Counted from the first letter of the stretch, positions 1-8,360 are shown. The stretch is 57,819 nucleotides of DNA from an uncultured Eubacteriales bacterium (GCA_900320465.1 ONSQ01000002.1:1-57819), one strand, 5' to 3'. Notes: a model not told the origin generated them from the sequence alone. A program made the numbers and translations.

Positions 1-1373
1 TAGCGCCCGGAGGCGTAGTTGTAGCCCGCGATGTCCAGGCTGTCCAGGAACGGCGTGGTCACTTCATCGATCTTCCTGGAATTGCCGGCCTTGTTCATGC
101 CGCTTCCGATGAACGACGCCATGATGTTGAAGGCCAGGCTCGCGTTGCCGCCGTCCTTCTGAGGCTTCTGATCGCCGCCGGGCTGCTCGCCGTCCTTGTA
201 GAGGGCGTTGCCCTTGGCCGTCTTGCCCATGATCATCAGATTCGCGCCGCAGGTGACGGGGCGGGAGGCGTCGAGCTTGTGGCAGAGGTCGATCATCTTT
301 CTGCCGTAGTCAAGGCCCTTGGCCTCGGCCGGCTCGCCCACCTCGTTGCCGATGGAGTAGAGGATGACGGACGGGTGGTTGAAGTCGCGCTCCACCATAC
401 TCGTCACGTCCGCTTCCCAGCACTTTTCAAAATCGCAGCCGTAATCGTGGGGGTTCTTGCGGTTGTACCACATGTCAAAGGTCTCGTCCATCACGTACAT
501 GCCGAGCCTGTCGCAGGCCTCCAGCATGGCTTTCGATGCCGGGTTGTGGGCCGAGCGGATGGCGTTGAAGCCGTTTTCCTTCAGGATGCGCACGCGCCGC
601 TCCTCGCTCTCGGCATAGGTCGCCGCGCCCAGGATGCCGCTGTCGTGGTGGACGCAGCCGCCGCGCAGCAGGGTTTCCTTTCCGTTGATGAAAAAGCCCT
701 TGTTCGACCAGGTGATTTTCCGGATACCAAAGGGGATTTCGACCGTATCGCCCTCGCCCGCCGTGATTTTTGCGGTATAGAGATCGGGCGTCTCGTCGCT
801 CCAGAGCTTTGCGTTGGGGATCGTCAATTCAAAGCTCGTGCCCTTGCCGCTGACACCCTCGACCTCCGCCTTGACAGAGACCGGGCTTTCGATCTTCACC
901 ACGGCCGGGTCAATAGACACGGTGGAGATCTTCACGCTCTCGGGGCGCAGCCCGCCCTTTTCGCAGACGTACAGCCAAACCGGCCGATAGATGCCCGCGC
1001 CGGAGTACCAGCGGGAGTTGGGCAGCTTGGAGTTGTCCGCGACCACCGTCAGCGTGTTCTCCGCGCCGTAAACGAGACCCTCCAGCTCCACGAAGAAGCC
1101 GGTGTAGCCGTAGGCGTGGAAGCAAAGCTCTTTGCCGTTCAGGCTGACGGTCGCGTTTTTATACACGCCCTCGAACTCCAGGAGGATGTCCTTGTCTTCC
1201 CACTCTGCCGGAGCGGTGAAGGTCTTTTCATAGGTATAGACGCCGCCGGGGAAATATCCGTGGCCTCCGTTGGATACGTCCGCGCCGCGGCGTTCGGAAA
1301 TCTGCGCGTCGTGGGGCAGCGTGACGCTTTTGCCGCCCAGGGTCCAGTTTTCGTTGAATGACAGCTTGTTCAT
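1..1373 (-). CDS. GH2 family beta-galactosidase-like hydrolase (partial, 3' end outside window)
   Basis: At least 457 residues are visible; the gene runs off the left edge. The N-terminus carries the LPHDA motif of the GH2 sugar-binding domain, followed by the beta-sandwich and the start of the TIM barrel. RSAHNP and SIGNEVGEP are visible; Glu344 in NEVG is the predicted acid/base. The nucleophile would lie beyond the window. There is no signal peptide, so it is predicted cytoplasmic. The ATG at 1373 follows AAAGGAGA, and a good promoter lies just upstream. Family is confident; the exact substrate (beta-galactoside, glucuronide or other) cannot be read from this portion. Confidence 0.88.
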   Translation of the reverse strand, partial: MNKLSFNENWTLGGKSVTLPHDAQISERRGADVSNGGHGYFPGGVYTYEKTFTAPAEWEDKDILLEFEGVYKNATVSLNGKELCFHAYGYTGFFVELEGLVYGAENTLTVVADNSKLPNSRWYSGAGIYRPVWLYVCEKGGLRPESVKISTVSIDPAVVKIESPVSVKAEVEGVSGKGTSFELTIPNAKLWSDETPDLYTAKITAGEGDTVEIPFGIRKITWSNKGFFINGKETLLRGGCVHHDSGILGAATYAESEERRVRILKENGFNAIRSAHNPASKAMLEACDRLGMYVMDETFDMWYNRKNPHDYGCDFEKCWEADVTSMVERDFNHPSVILYSIGNEVGEPAEAKGLDYGRKMIDLCHKLDASRPVTCGANLMIMGKTAKGNALYKDGEQPGGDQKPQKDGGNASLAFNIMASFIGSGMNKAGNSRKIDEVTTPFLDSLDIAGYNYASGR

Positions 1374-1400
1374 ACCGTTCTCCTTTCGGATATTTACTAT

Positions 1401-1429
1401 ATTATACCTCTGTGGGGATCACTTGCCAA
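1401..1429 (-). promoter_or_regulatory. sigma-A promoter of the GH2 gene
   Basis: Minus strand TTGGCA (1424-1429), 17-nt spacer, TATAAT (1401-1406). It lies about 28 bp upstream of the GH2 start codon. Confidence 0.75.
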
Positions 1430-1430
1430 T

Positions 1431-1457
1431 AGGGGGCGGCTGAAAAAGCCGCCCCCT
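1431..1457. terminator. GC-rich hairpin between GH2 gene and transporter remnant
   Basis: The inverted repeat AGGGGGCGGC / GCCGCCCCCT with a short T/A-rich loop sits just after the stop codon of the transporter remnant. It lacks a clear T tract, so it may be a weak terminator for the minus-strand remnant. Confidence 0.5.
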
Positions 1458-1472
1458 ATGGATCAGATCGGA

Positions 1473-1578
1473 TCAGTTTTCGCTTTTCTCTGCGCGTCTG
1501 GCGGCCAGATCCGCGTTCATCTGCGGCCGGATGCTGTCGACCTTGTACAGCAGGCTCAGCACGAACATGGCGACGAGC
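1473..1578 (-). pseudogene. 3' remnant of a GPH-type (MFS) sugar:cation symporter
   Basis: About 35 codons, read on the minus strand and ending at a TGA at 1473-1475. They give a hydrophobic stretch (LVAMFVLSLLYKVDS) followed by RPQMNADLAARR, which resembles the typical C-terminus of glycoside-pentoside-hexuronide symporters. No upstream part of the transporter exists: at about 1578 the sequence switches to a coding fragment on the other strand. Recognition rests on a short tail, so the family call is moderate. Confidence 0.55.
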
Positions 1579-1697
1579 CTGTGCAGAACCTCGCCCACCG
1601 TCTGGGCTACAGCTCCCAGAGCTATTTTACCGAGCAGTTCAAGGCCGAGCTGGGCATGACCCCCGGCGAGTACCGCCGCCGCTGCGGGCTGCGCTGA
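1575..1697 (+). pseudogene. 3' remnant of an AraC-family regulator
   Basis: Plus-strand codons give LAHRLGYSSQSYFTEQFK followed by GMTPGEYRR, the last helix-turn-helix of AraC/XylS DNA-binding domains, ending at a TGA at 1695-1697. The first helix-turn-helix and sensor domain are absent; the upstream sequence belongs to the transporter remnant in the opposite strand. A continuous frame starting at 1458 exists only by chance across the junction. Confidence 0.65.
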
Positions 1698-1736
1698 CCA
1701 TCCGCGCCTCCCGCCGCGGAAAGCCAGTCTCTTCCA

Positions 1737-1764
1737 TTGACTTGTGCCGCTTTCCTGCTACAAT
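1737..1764 (+). promoter_or_regulatory. sigma-A promoter of the nitroreductase-like gene
   Basis: TTGACT (1737-1742), 16-nt spacer, TACAAT (1759-1764), about 35 bp ahead of the start codon. Confidence 0.65.
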
Positions 1765-1798
1765 GTAAGGGAAACAAAACCTGAAAGGATGCATGCTT

Positions 1799-2470
1799 AT
1801 GAACGATCCCATGGAACTGATGCGCGCGCGTCACAGCGTCCGCCAGTATCTGCCCCGCAGCATCCCGGCCGAGCTGCGCGAAGCCCTGGACGGCTATACC
1901 GCGGAGCTCAACGCCGCCTCGGGCCTGCACATGCAGATCCTCTACGACGAGCCGGACTGCTTCAACACCCGTCTGGCCCACTACGGCAGCTTTGAAAGCT
2001 GCAGCAACTATATCGCGCTGGTGGGCCGCAAGGCGCCGGATCTGGACGAGCGCTGCGGCTACTGGGGCGAAAAGCTGGTGCTGCGCGCCCAGGAGCTGGG
2101 GCTCAACACCTGCTGGGCCGCGCTGACCCACGGCAAGAGCCGGGCCCTGGTGTCCGACGAGGAAAAGGAAGTCATCCTCATTGCCCTGGGCTACGGCAAA
2201 ACCCAGGGGCGGCCGCATCGGGGCAAGGACGCCGCCGCGGTCAGCGGCAGCTATTCCGAGGCCCCCGCGTGGTTCCGGCGGGGCGTGGAGGCGGCGCTGC
2301 TGGCCCCCACCGCCGTCAACCAGCAGAAATTCCGCTTTGAGCTGCTGCCCGGCGGCCGCGTCAGCGCCAAAGCGGGGCTGATCGGCTCCTGTCTCAAGAT
2401 CGACCTGGGCATCGTCAAATGCCACTTCGAGCTTGGCGCGGGAAAGGAAAACTTCAGCTGGGCTGACTGA
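1799..2470 (+). CDS. nitroreductase-family (flavin-binding) protein
   Basis: A 223-residue protein with the N-terminal RHSVRQYLP motif that contacts FMN phosphate in nitroreductases, a central region with WGEKLVLRAQELGLNTCW, and the late APTAVNQQKF motif. The arrangement fits the TM1586-like nitroreductase group. The ATG at 1799 is preferred over 1793 because AAAGGA (1784-1789) is 9 nt from it and only 3 nt from the upstream ATG. It is monocistronic, with its own promoter and a strong terminator shared with the convergent GH5 gene. Substrate unknown. Confidence 0.8.
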   Translation: MNDPMELMRARHSVRQYLPRSIPAELREALDGYTAELNAASGLHMQILYDEPDCFNTRLAHYGSFESCSNYIALVGRKAPDLDERCGYWGEKLVLRAQELGLNTCWAALTHGKSRALVSDEEKEVILIALGYGKTQGRPHRGKDAAAVSGSYSEAPAWFRRGVEAALLAPTAVNQQKFRFELLPGGRVSAKAGLIGSCLKIDLGIVKCHFELGAGKENFSWAD

Positions 2471-2477
2471 AAACCGA

Positions 2478-2533
2478 AAACAGCAAAAGCCCCGGAGGGA
2501 ACACAAGCGTTCCCTCCGGGGCTTTTGCTGTTA
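2478..2533. terminator. bidirectional terminator between nitroreductase and GH5 genes
   Basis: Long perfect stem (AACAGCAAAAGCCCCGGAGG and its complement) with a short loop; A-rich and T-rich flanks serve both directions. The stem includes the TAA stop of the convergent GH5 gene at 2531-2533. Confidence 0.9.
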
Positions 2534-3493
2534 TACGAGCCTCAGCAGCTCGTCTCTTACGCCATCCATGCGCGCGTCGGCAAGGCCGAAGTCCATCTGC
2601 TTATAGCTCCACAGACTGCGTCCGATGCCGTGCCGTTCGAATACCTTGTGCAGGTCGCGGAACCACTTGACCGCCTCCTCCGGCGGCACGATGTCGATCA
2701 CGCCGTATTCGCCGCAGTAGAGCGTACAGCCCTCCTTCTCCGCCTTTTCCAGAGCCGGTGCGAGGAAGCTTTCAAAATACGTTTCTGACGCGCCGCTCTC
2801 GGCGTAGGTATAGCGCGCGCTCACGTCCCGATACGGCGCCTCCCAGTAGGCTCCCTGGTGGGTGAAGTCGTGTGGCTCGTAGAAGTGGAAGTTGTAGAGG
2901 ACATGATCGTCATAGGGCGCGTCCAGCTCGCCGAGCGTCCTGGCGCTGTTCCAGTTATAGCTGCCCAGAAGCACGTCCACCTCCGGCGCAAAGGCCCGGA
3001 TACGCCGCACGGCCTCGCGGGAAATACGCTTCCATGCGGGGAGATAGGCCTTTTCCGTCACCTCGTTGAGCAGTTCGAACATCACACTCCCGGCCTTCTC
3101 GCCCCAGCGCCGGGCAAAGCATTCCCAGATAGCGTAGAATTTCTCCTGATAGGCCGCGCTCTCGAAAAAGCCTGCCTCGTGCTCGCCGGCGTCAAAGGAA
3201 AAGCCCTGGGTCTTGTGCAGATCCAGCACCGTGTGCAGACCGTATCGCTCGCACAGGGCCAGCGCCCGGTCGATGCGCGCCAGGCCCTCTTCCTTCATGC
3301 TGCCGTCCTCGCATTGGATCACGTTGTAGTCGATGGGGATGCGCACATGGTCAAAGCCCCACCGGGCGATCTGTTCAAAATCCGCCTCGGTGATAAAGCC
3401 GTCCAGCCGCTCGGGGCTGTAGTCGCACTGGCTCATCCAGCCGCCCAGATTGACGCCCCGGTAAAAGCCGCGCTGTTTCAGATCACAAAGCAT
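2531..3493 (-). CDS. GH5 family endo-beta-glucanase/glucosidase (cytoplasmic)
   Basis: A 320-residue single-domain TIM-barrel glycosidase with no signal peptide. Visible GH5 landmarks are RGVNLGGW near the start, HVRIP, DLHKTQG, the acid/base in FELLNEV (Glu144) and the nucleophile in YCGEYG (Glu262). It is the last gene after the ABC importer on the same strand. A cytoplasmic GH5 next to a cellobiose phosphorylase suggests hydrolysis of imported beta-gluco- (or manno-) oligosaccharides. The specificity is inferred from context only. Confidence 0.88.
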   Translation of the reverse strand: MLCDLKQRGFYRGVNLGGWMSQCDYSPERLDGFITEADFEQIARWGFDHVRIPIDYNVIQCEDGSMKEEGLARIDRALALCERYGLHTVLDLHKTQGFSFDAGEHEAGFFESAAYQEKFYAIWECFARRWGEKAGSVMFELLNEVTEKAYLPAWKRISREAVRRIRAFAPEVDVLLGSYNWNSARTLGELDAPYDDHVLYNFHFYEPHDFTHQGAYWEAPYRDVSARYTYAESGASETYFESFLAPALEKAEKEGCTLYCGEYGVIDIVPPEEAVKWFRDLHKVFERHGIGRSLWSYKQMDFGLADARMDGVRDELLRLV

Positions 3494-3516
3494 GACAGAT
3501 AACTCCTCCCGTTAAA

Positions 3517-3542
3517 AACGGCCCTCCCGCGGGAGAGCCGTT
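3517..3542 (-). terminator. hairpin between permease and GH5 genes
   Basis: AACGGCCCTCCC pairs with GGGAGAGCCGTT; on the minus strand it is followed by TTTTTAA. It lies 12 nt after the permease stop, so it may attenuate transcription into the GH5 gene. Confidence 0.65.
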
Positions 3543-3553
3543 CCGATTTTTTC

Positions 3554-4417
3554 TCAGCCCTTGACCGAGCCGGCGGTAACGCCCTTGATAATGGCTCTGG
3601 ACAGGAAAATGTACACGATCAGCACCGGCAGGATCGCCAGCAGGATGAACATATACACCTTGCCCATGTCGAACTTGGAATAGTCCGCGCTGCGCAGCTG
3701 GGCGATCATGATCGGCACGGTCTTCATCTCGGCCTTGTCCAGCAGCAGGGCGGGAATGAAGTAGTTGTTCCACGAGCCGACAAAGGAGAAGATCATCTGC
3801 ACGGCGATGGCGGGCTTCATGATGGGCAGCACGATCTGGTTGAAGGTGCGGAACTCGCTGGAGCCGTCCATGCGCGCGGCCTCCACCATTTCCATGGGCA
3901 GCACGCTCTCCAGGTATTGCTTCATATAGAAGAACACGACCGGCGCTGCGATGCTGGGCAGGATCAGCGGGATATAGTTGTTGGTCAGATGGAACTTGTA
4001 CACCAGCTGGATGAAGCCCACGGCCGAGACCTGAGGCGGGATCATCATGACCGCCATGATGAACAGGAAGGCGGCCCGCTTGAGCTTGAACTGGTAGGCG
4101 TGGATGCCGTAGGCCGTCAGCGCCGAGAAGTAGGTGGTCAGAACAGCCGAGCAGGCGGCGATGAAGAAGCTGTTGAGCATGCCGCGGGGGATATTGATGG
4201 ACTGGTCGCTCCAGGCGTTGCGCAGGTTGTTAAAGAAGTTGTCCTTCGGCAGCAGTGTGAAGCCGGCCTGCAGCTGGGCGTTGGAGCGGGTGGCGTTGAT
4301 GATCAGCATGTAAAAGCTGAACAGGCACAGGAACGACAGGAAGATCAGGATCGCGTACACCACGACGGGGGCCACGATCATCATTACTCTGCCCCTGGTG
4401 TTTTCGGCGTTTTTCAT
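3554..4417 (-). CDS. carbohydrate ABC transporter permease (MalG-like)
   Basis: A 287-residue membrane protein with six predicted helices. The EAA loop (EAARMDGSSEFRTFNQIVLP) contacts the ATPase. The start at 4417 follows AGGAGG and is 13 bp after the partner permease. The C-terminal SRAIIKGVTAGSVKG tail is typical of the MalG-type subunit. It would pair with the frameshifted permease upstream and the lipoprotein binding protein to import oligosaccharides. No ATPase gene is nearby, so a shared MsmX-type ATPase is expected elsewhere. Confidence 0.92.
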   Translation of the reverse strand: MKNAENTRGRVMMIVAPVVVYAILIFLSFLCLFSFYMLIINATRSNAQLQAGFTLLPKDNFFNNLRNAWSDQSINIPRGMLNSFFIAACSAVLTTYFSALTAYGIHAYQFKLKRAAFLFIMAVMMIPPQVSAVGFIQLVYKFHLTNNYIPLILPSIAAPVVFFYMKQYLESVLPMEMVEAARMDGSSEFRTFNQIVLPIMKPAIAVQMIFSFVGSWNNYFIPALLLDKAEMKTVPIMIAQLRSADYSKFDMGKVYMFILLAILPVLIVYIFLSRAIIKGVTAGSVKG

Positions 4418-4430
4418 GTCTCTGTCCTCC

Positions 4431-5406
4431 TTACTGCTTATACTGCTTGGACAGCGAGTTGTACACGAACAGGCTCAGCACCGCCGAGACGATGAACAGC
4501 ACCACGCTGATCGCGCCGGCCATGCCGTAGTTCTTGCTGGTGCCCAGATAGTTGTTCAGATACATGACCATGGTCATGCTGGCGCGGTCGGGCGTGCCCT
4601 TGCCGTTGGTCAGCACCTGAGGGACGTCGAACATCTGCAGGCCGCCGATCATCGCCGTGATGATCGTACATCTGCAGGCCGCCGATCATCGCCGTGATGA
4701 TCGTATAGACCAGAATCGGCGCCAGCAGCGGCATGGTCACCCGGAAGAAGACCTGCAGGGAGTTGGCTCCGTCGATCTCCGCGGCCTCGAACATGTTCTG
4801 GTCGATGCCCTGGATGCCCGCCATCAGCAGGATCGTGGTGTTGCCGAACCACATCAGGAAGTTCATCAGACTGATCAGCAGCCGCACCGAGATCTTGATG
4901 CCCAGGAAGTTGACGCTCTGCTCCACGATGCCGTGGGCCAGCAGCACCTGGTTGACCGGACCCACCGTGGAGAACAGGGTGAAGAACAGCATCGAGAAGG
5001 CCGCCGCCATGATCAGGTTCGGCATATAGATGACGGTCTTGAAGAACTGCTGGCCCTTGATATTCAGCCGGTAGCTGGTGAAGAACACCGCCAGCAGCAG
5101 CGCCACGACGATCTGGGGCACCGCGCCCATCAGCCAGAGAATCATCGTGTTGCCGAAATACTTGAGCATACCCACCGTTCCGGTTTTGTCCGGGCTGAAG
5201 AGGCTGACATAGTTCTGCAGACCGACGAAGTTCGGGCCGATCTGCTTGAGGCCGCTGCGGTAGTTCTCAAAGAAGCTGTTGTAAAAGGTCATGATCTGGG
5301 GAGTCAGCGTGAAAATGATGTAAGCCACGAAGAAAGGCAGAATGAAGATATAGCCCCACTTCGCGTAGCTGACGCCCTTTCTTTTGGTTTTCAGTTTTTC
5401 GTCCAT
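4431..5406 (-). pseudogene. carbohydrate ABC transporter permease (MalF-like), frameshifted by a 37-bp duplication
   Basis: The frame from ATG 5406 (after GGGAGG) encodes a normal MalF-type permease through the EAA loop (FEAAEIDGANSLQVFF) and then VYTIITAMIGGLQM. There a second copy of a 37-bp segment shifts the frame; translation would continue for about 80 arginine/histidine-rich residues to a stop at 4438-4440. The correct C-terminus (FDVPQVLTNGKGTP to SLSKQYKQ) is present in another frame ending at 4431. Removing one 37-bp copy gives an uninterrupted 312-residue protein. So the gene is either recently inactivated, reversibly slipped or misassembled. Confidence 0.85.
4631..4704. repeat. 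perfect 37-bp tandem duplication inside permease gene
   Basis: Copy 1 is 4631-4667 and copy 2 is 4668-4704, identical base for base, beginning ACATCTGCAGGCC and ending TGATGATCGT. The length is not a multiple of three and breaks the permease frame. Confidence 0.95.
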
Positions 5407-5502
5407 GGCGTTTCCTCCCGCTGTGTTGTTCACAGAAAAGCGCTTCCCGGCGCGCCGGACCGAGGGACCGATGCGTCCGGAAGGGCTTTTCTTGTTACGC
5501 TT

Positions 5503-5540
5503 AATAAAACTTGAGGCAAGGCAAAGCGCCTTGCCTCAAG
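5503..5540 (-). terminator. hairpin between binding-protein and permease genes
   Basis: CTTGAGGCAAGGC pairs with GCCTTGCCTCAAG around a 5-nt loop, followed on the minus strand by TTTTATT. Placed right after the binding-protein gene, it probably attenuates transcription so that binding protein exceeds permease. Confidence 0.8.
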
Positions 5541-5581
5541 ACATGCGTTTGTGTTATCGGATCGCATCAGCTGCGCTCAGA

Positions 5582-6985
5582 TCACGGGGTGATCACGTCG
5601 GGGTACTTCTCGTTGATGTCCAGGTAGAAGTTGTTCAGAGCGGTGTCTTTGTCCACAAGACCCTGGAAGTACTCCTGCAGCTTGTTCTGCAGACCCTCGT
5701 TGCAGGCCTGGTCATAGATGGTGTGGTTCTCCCACTTGATGTTGTCGGTCATCGCGGAGAAGACGGCGATGTCGTTCTGGCCGCCCAGGAAGGCGTTGCC
5801 GTAGGTCTCATCCTGCGCGAACTTGGCGTTGACAGCGATGTTGTTGGGGAACTGATTCTGCTCGGTAACGAGCTTGGTGCACACGTCGGCGTCGTTGAGG
5901 AACAGGTTCATGATCTCGGCGACGGCCTCGGGGTTATCGGTGCCAACAGGAGCCATCATCCAGGTGCCGCCCCAGAAGTGAGCAGCGGGGCCTTCGCAGA
6001 TGGCCCAGTCGCCGGGGCAGCCCTTCTCGGGATCCTGGGCGTTGCCCATGCAGAAGTTGAAGTACCAGGCAGGTCCGAAGAAGCACATGGTCTTGCCGTC
6101 GGCGAACATCTGATCGTTCTTGGGCTGATCCCAGATGCCGGAGTCGGCCAGGGTGTAGCCGTTCTCAACGAACTTCTCGGTCTGGGCGATCCAGGCCTCG
6201 ATCATCGGGTCGAACTGGAGCTCATTGTTCTCGTTGACCCAGGGGGAGCTGCAGTTGTTGGAGAAGGGACGGTAGGTCTCGGCGAAGGAGGCGGTCATGT
6301 AGTAGCCCTTGGCCTTGGCCTCGGCGGCGACGGCTTCGAACTTCTCCCAGGTGTCGAGCTTGGCCTGGACCTCGGCGGGATCATCGGTGCCGAGAACATC
6401 CTTGGCGATGGAGCGGCGGTAGATCAGAGCAGAGGGGCAGCACTGGAAGGAAACGCCCTTGACAACGCCGTTGGCGTCGGAGGCGGCCTGCACGGTGTAC
6501 TTGTACGCGTTGGAGAAGTCGGTCACGCCCAGGGCGGTGACGTCCTGCGTGAAGTCGGAGTCGGCGTACTTCTGGATGTAGTCGGCCTCGGCCAGGAACA
6601 GGTCGACCTTATCGTTGTCGGCAGCACTGGCCTGGTTGAGCAGGGTGGTGTCCAGCTTGTCCTGGTAAGCGTTGTTGTCGCTGGGGGTGATGACGAAGTT
6701 GATCTTGGTCACGCCGTCGGGCAGATACCAGTTGCCGTCCTTCTCAACGGCGTAGTAGGCCTTGAGGAAGCCGATGAACTCTTCGTTCCAGGCATACAGA
6801 TTGAAAACCTTGGCATTGTCGGCGGGAGCGGCCTCGGCGGCGGGGGCGGCGTCGGCAGCGGGAGCGGCGTCCGCGGCGGGGGCGGCATCGGCAGCGGGAG
6901 CAGCGGCGGGGGCCGCCTGCTGGCCGCATGCGCAAAGCGCAAACACCATGACGAGCGCCAGAAGCATTGCGATAGTCTTTTTCAT
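5582..6985 (-). CDS. carbohydrate ABC transporter substrate-binding lipoprotein
   Basis: A 467-residue extracellular solute-binding protein. The signal peptide MKKTIAMLLALVMVFALCAC ends in a lipobox with Cys20. A low-complexity Ala-Pro-Asp/Glu linker (about residues 23-55, repeats of AAPAAD) precedes a MalE-type two-lobe domain. It is probably anchored on the outer face of the membrane and delivers oligosaccharides to the permeases encoded downstream. Context (GH94, two GH5) suggests cello-oligosaccharides. Start confirmed by AGGAGG 7-8 nt upstream. Confidence 0.92.
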   Translation of the reverse strand: MKKTIAMLLALVMVFALCACGQQAAPAAAPAADAAPAADAAPAADAAPAAEAAPADNAKVFNLYAWNEEFIGFLKAYYAVEKDGNWYLPDGVTKINFVITPSDNNAYQDKLDTTLLNQASAADNDKVDLFLAEADYIQKYADSDFTQDVTALGVTDFSNAYKYTVQAASDANGVVKGVSFQCCPSALIYRRSIAKDVLGTDDPAEVQAKLDTWEKFEAVAAEAKAKGYYMTASFAETYRPFSNNCSSPWVNENNELQFDPMIEAWIAQTEKFVENGYTLADSGIWDQPKNDQMFADGKTMCFFGPAWYFNFCMGNAQDPEKGCPGDWAICEGPAAHFWGGTWMMAPVGTDNPEAVAEIMNLFLNDADVCTKLVTEQNQFPNNIAVNAKFAQDETYGNAFLGGQNDIAVFSAMTDNIKWENHTIYDQACNEGLQNKLQEYFQGLVDKDTALNNFYLDINEKYPDVITP

Positions 6986-7013
6986 TTCGAATCCTCCTGT
7001 TTAGTTTTGTGAT

Positions 7014-7042
7014 TTATATTCTTGCGGGATTGCTCCCGCCAA
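7014..7042 (-). promoter_or_regulatory. promoter of binding-protein gene
   Basis: Minus strand TTGGCG (7037-7042), 17-nt spacer, TATAAA (7014-7019). The spacer overlaps the hairpin GCGGGA-TTGC-TCCCGC (7024-7039), which may terminate lacI transcription or act as an operator. Confidence 0.55.
7024..7039. terminator. short hairpin after the lacI-family gene
   Basis: Perfect 6-bp stem GCGGGA/TCCCGC with a 4-nt loop, a few bases after the regulator stop codon. On the minus strand only an A-rich tail follows, so it is a weak terminator at best. Confidence 0.4.
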
Positions 7043-8059
7043 TCACCTGTTTGTCAGATCGGCCACACTGCCGCCTTCCAGCAGTCTGCCGGAGACGACA
7101 TAGCGGTCGATCAGCGCGGTTTTGGGATGCTCGATGAGCTCGATGAGCTTGGCCGTGGCCTCGCGTCCCAGCTCCTCGGTGTTCTGCCGCCAGGTCGTCA
7201 GCGCCGGGCTCATCACCGATGATAGCCGGATGCCGTCATAGCCGACGGCAGAGATATCCTCCGGGATCTTCAGCCCCGCCTCGGCGATGGCGTTGTAGCC
7301 GCCGATGTAGGAGAAGTCGTCCGGGAAGAAGATGCAGCTGGGTCTGGGGTCGAGGGCCAGCAGCTGTTTTGTCGCCTCATAGCAGCGCTCGGTGTCGTGG
7401 TAGGCGCCCTGGAGCACGCATTCGTCCGGCACTGTCACGCCCAGCTCCTCGCAGGCCCGGTAAAAGCCGGTCAGCCGTCCGTCGGTGACGGTGGTCTGCT
7501 CGCCGTGGATAAAGGCCAGTCTCCTGTGTCCCCTGCCCACCGTGTAGCGCACCAGCGCCTCCATGCCGGCGACGTTGTCGCTCATCACCGCCATGCGGCC
7601 GTTGAACATGTGGTCGATTGTCACCACCGGCAGTCCTGCGTGGACCAGTTCCAGCACCATGGGGTCGGTGAAGTCTACCGAGGCGATGACCACGCCGTCC
7701 ACCCCGCGGTACAGACAGTGCTGCAGGTAGGTGGTCTGGCGTCTGGCCACATTGCGATTGATAAAGGTGATATCGTAACCGCAGCGCTCGCACTCCACGC
7801 GCACGCTGTCGAGCACCGACGAGAAATACTCGTGAGCCAGACCGCCCTGCCGCGGATCGACGAACAGCACGCCGATGTTGAAGCTGCGGCTGGTCTTCAG
7901 TGCCCGGGCCGAGGCGTTGGTCATATAGCCCATTTCCTCCGCCGTCTGCCTGACCCTCTCGCGGGTCTCGCGTCCGATATCCTCCTGACCGTTGAGAGCC
8001 TTGCTAACCGTGGCGACCGAGACGCCGCACGCCCGTGCAATGTCTTTCATGGAAACCAC
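7043..8059 (-). CDS. LacI-family transcriptional regulator
   Basis: A 338-residue regulator. The N-terminal helix-turn-helix (KDIARACGVSVATVSKALNG) is followed by the hinge region and a periplasmic-binding-protein-like sensor domain (GVLFVDPR, VIASVDFTD, FPDDFSYIGG). The GTG at 8059 is chosen because GAGGAGGG lies 8 nt upstream and because LacI proteins start 2-4 residues before KDIA; the longer ATG at 8095 has no ribosome site. It sits between the ABC importer and the divergent GH94 gene and probably controls both. Candidate operators with an ACTTAA..CG..TTTCG pattern occur at 8078, 8212 and 8329. Confidence 0.92.
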   Translation of the reverse strand: MVSMKDIARACGVSVATVSKALNGQEDIGRETRERVRQTAEEMGYMTNASARALKTSRSFNIGVLFVDPRQGGLAHEYFSSVLDSVRVECERCGYDITFINRNVARRQTTYLQHCLYRGVDGVVIASVDFTDPMVLELVHAGLPVVTIDHMFNGRMAVMSDNVAGMEALVRYTVGRGHRRLAFIHGEQTTVTDGRLTGFYRACEELGVTVPDECVLQGAYHDTERCYEATKQLLALDPRPSCIFFPDDFSYIGGYNAIAEAGLKIPEDISAVGYDGIRLSSVMSPALTTWRQNTEELGREATAKLIELIEHPKTALIDRYVVSGRLLEGGSVADLTNR

Positions 8060-8077
8060 GTTGCCGCCCTCCTCTGT

Positions 8078-8093
8078 ACTTAATCGTTTTCGC
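8078..8093. promoter_or_regulatory. candidate LacI-type operator (site 1)
   Basis: ACTTAATCGTTTTCGC contains AAACGATT on the minus strand with the central CG typical of LacI-family sites. It matches the site at 8329 (ACTTAAACGATTTCGT) at 13 of 16 positions. Confidence 0.4.
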
Positions 8094-8328
8094 ATCTCAA
8101 AAATAGCGCATTTGATTCAAAAAATCAAGAAAAGCTTTGCAAAAAATTGAAAGAAAAATCATTTTTGGCAATGGTGTACAGTTTTGATGCGAAAAAATAG
8201 TCTTTTTGACCACTTAATGTTTTCGCGCTTGGAGGTGTTTGGAAAAAAGTTTGGCAAAATGCCGGATTTCTTGCAAAAACATCTTGCAATTTCCGGGAGA
8301 ATCCGTTACATTCATGAACAGGAATGCC

Positions 8329-8344
8329 ACTTAAACGATTTCGT
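8329..8344. promoter_or_regulatory. candidate LacI-type operator (site 2) before the GH94 gene
   Basis: ACTTAAACGATTTCGT lies 16 bp ahead of the GH94 start codon. A third, one base shorter copy (ACTTAATGTTTTCGC) is at 8212-8226. The rest of the 300-bp region 8060-8360 is AT-rich and without other recognised features. Confidence 0.4.
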
Positions 8345-8360
8345 CAAGGGAGTGTTCACC

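Noticed and set aside
5384..7012. Long plus-strand frame opposite the permease and binding-protein genes
   Set aside because: Gly/Val/His-rich antisense shadow of GC-rich genes; no ribosome site, and the minus strand has clear conserved motifs.
8184..8360. N-terminal extension of the GH94 protein from ATG 8184
   Set aside because: The conserved protein starts at 8361 with a good ribosome site; the upstream codons have no family similarity and cover the operator region.
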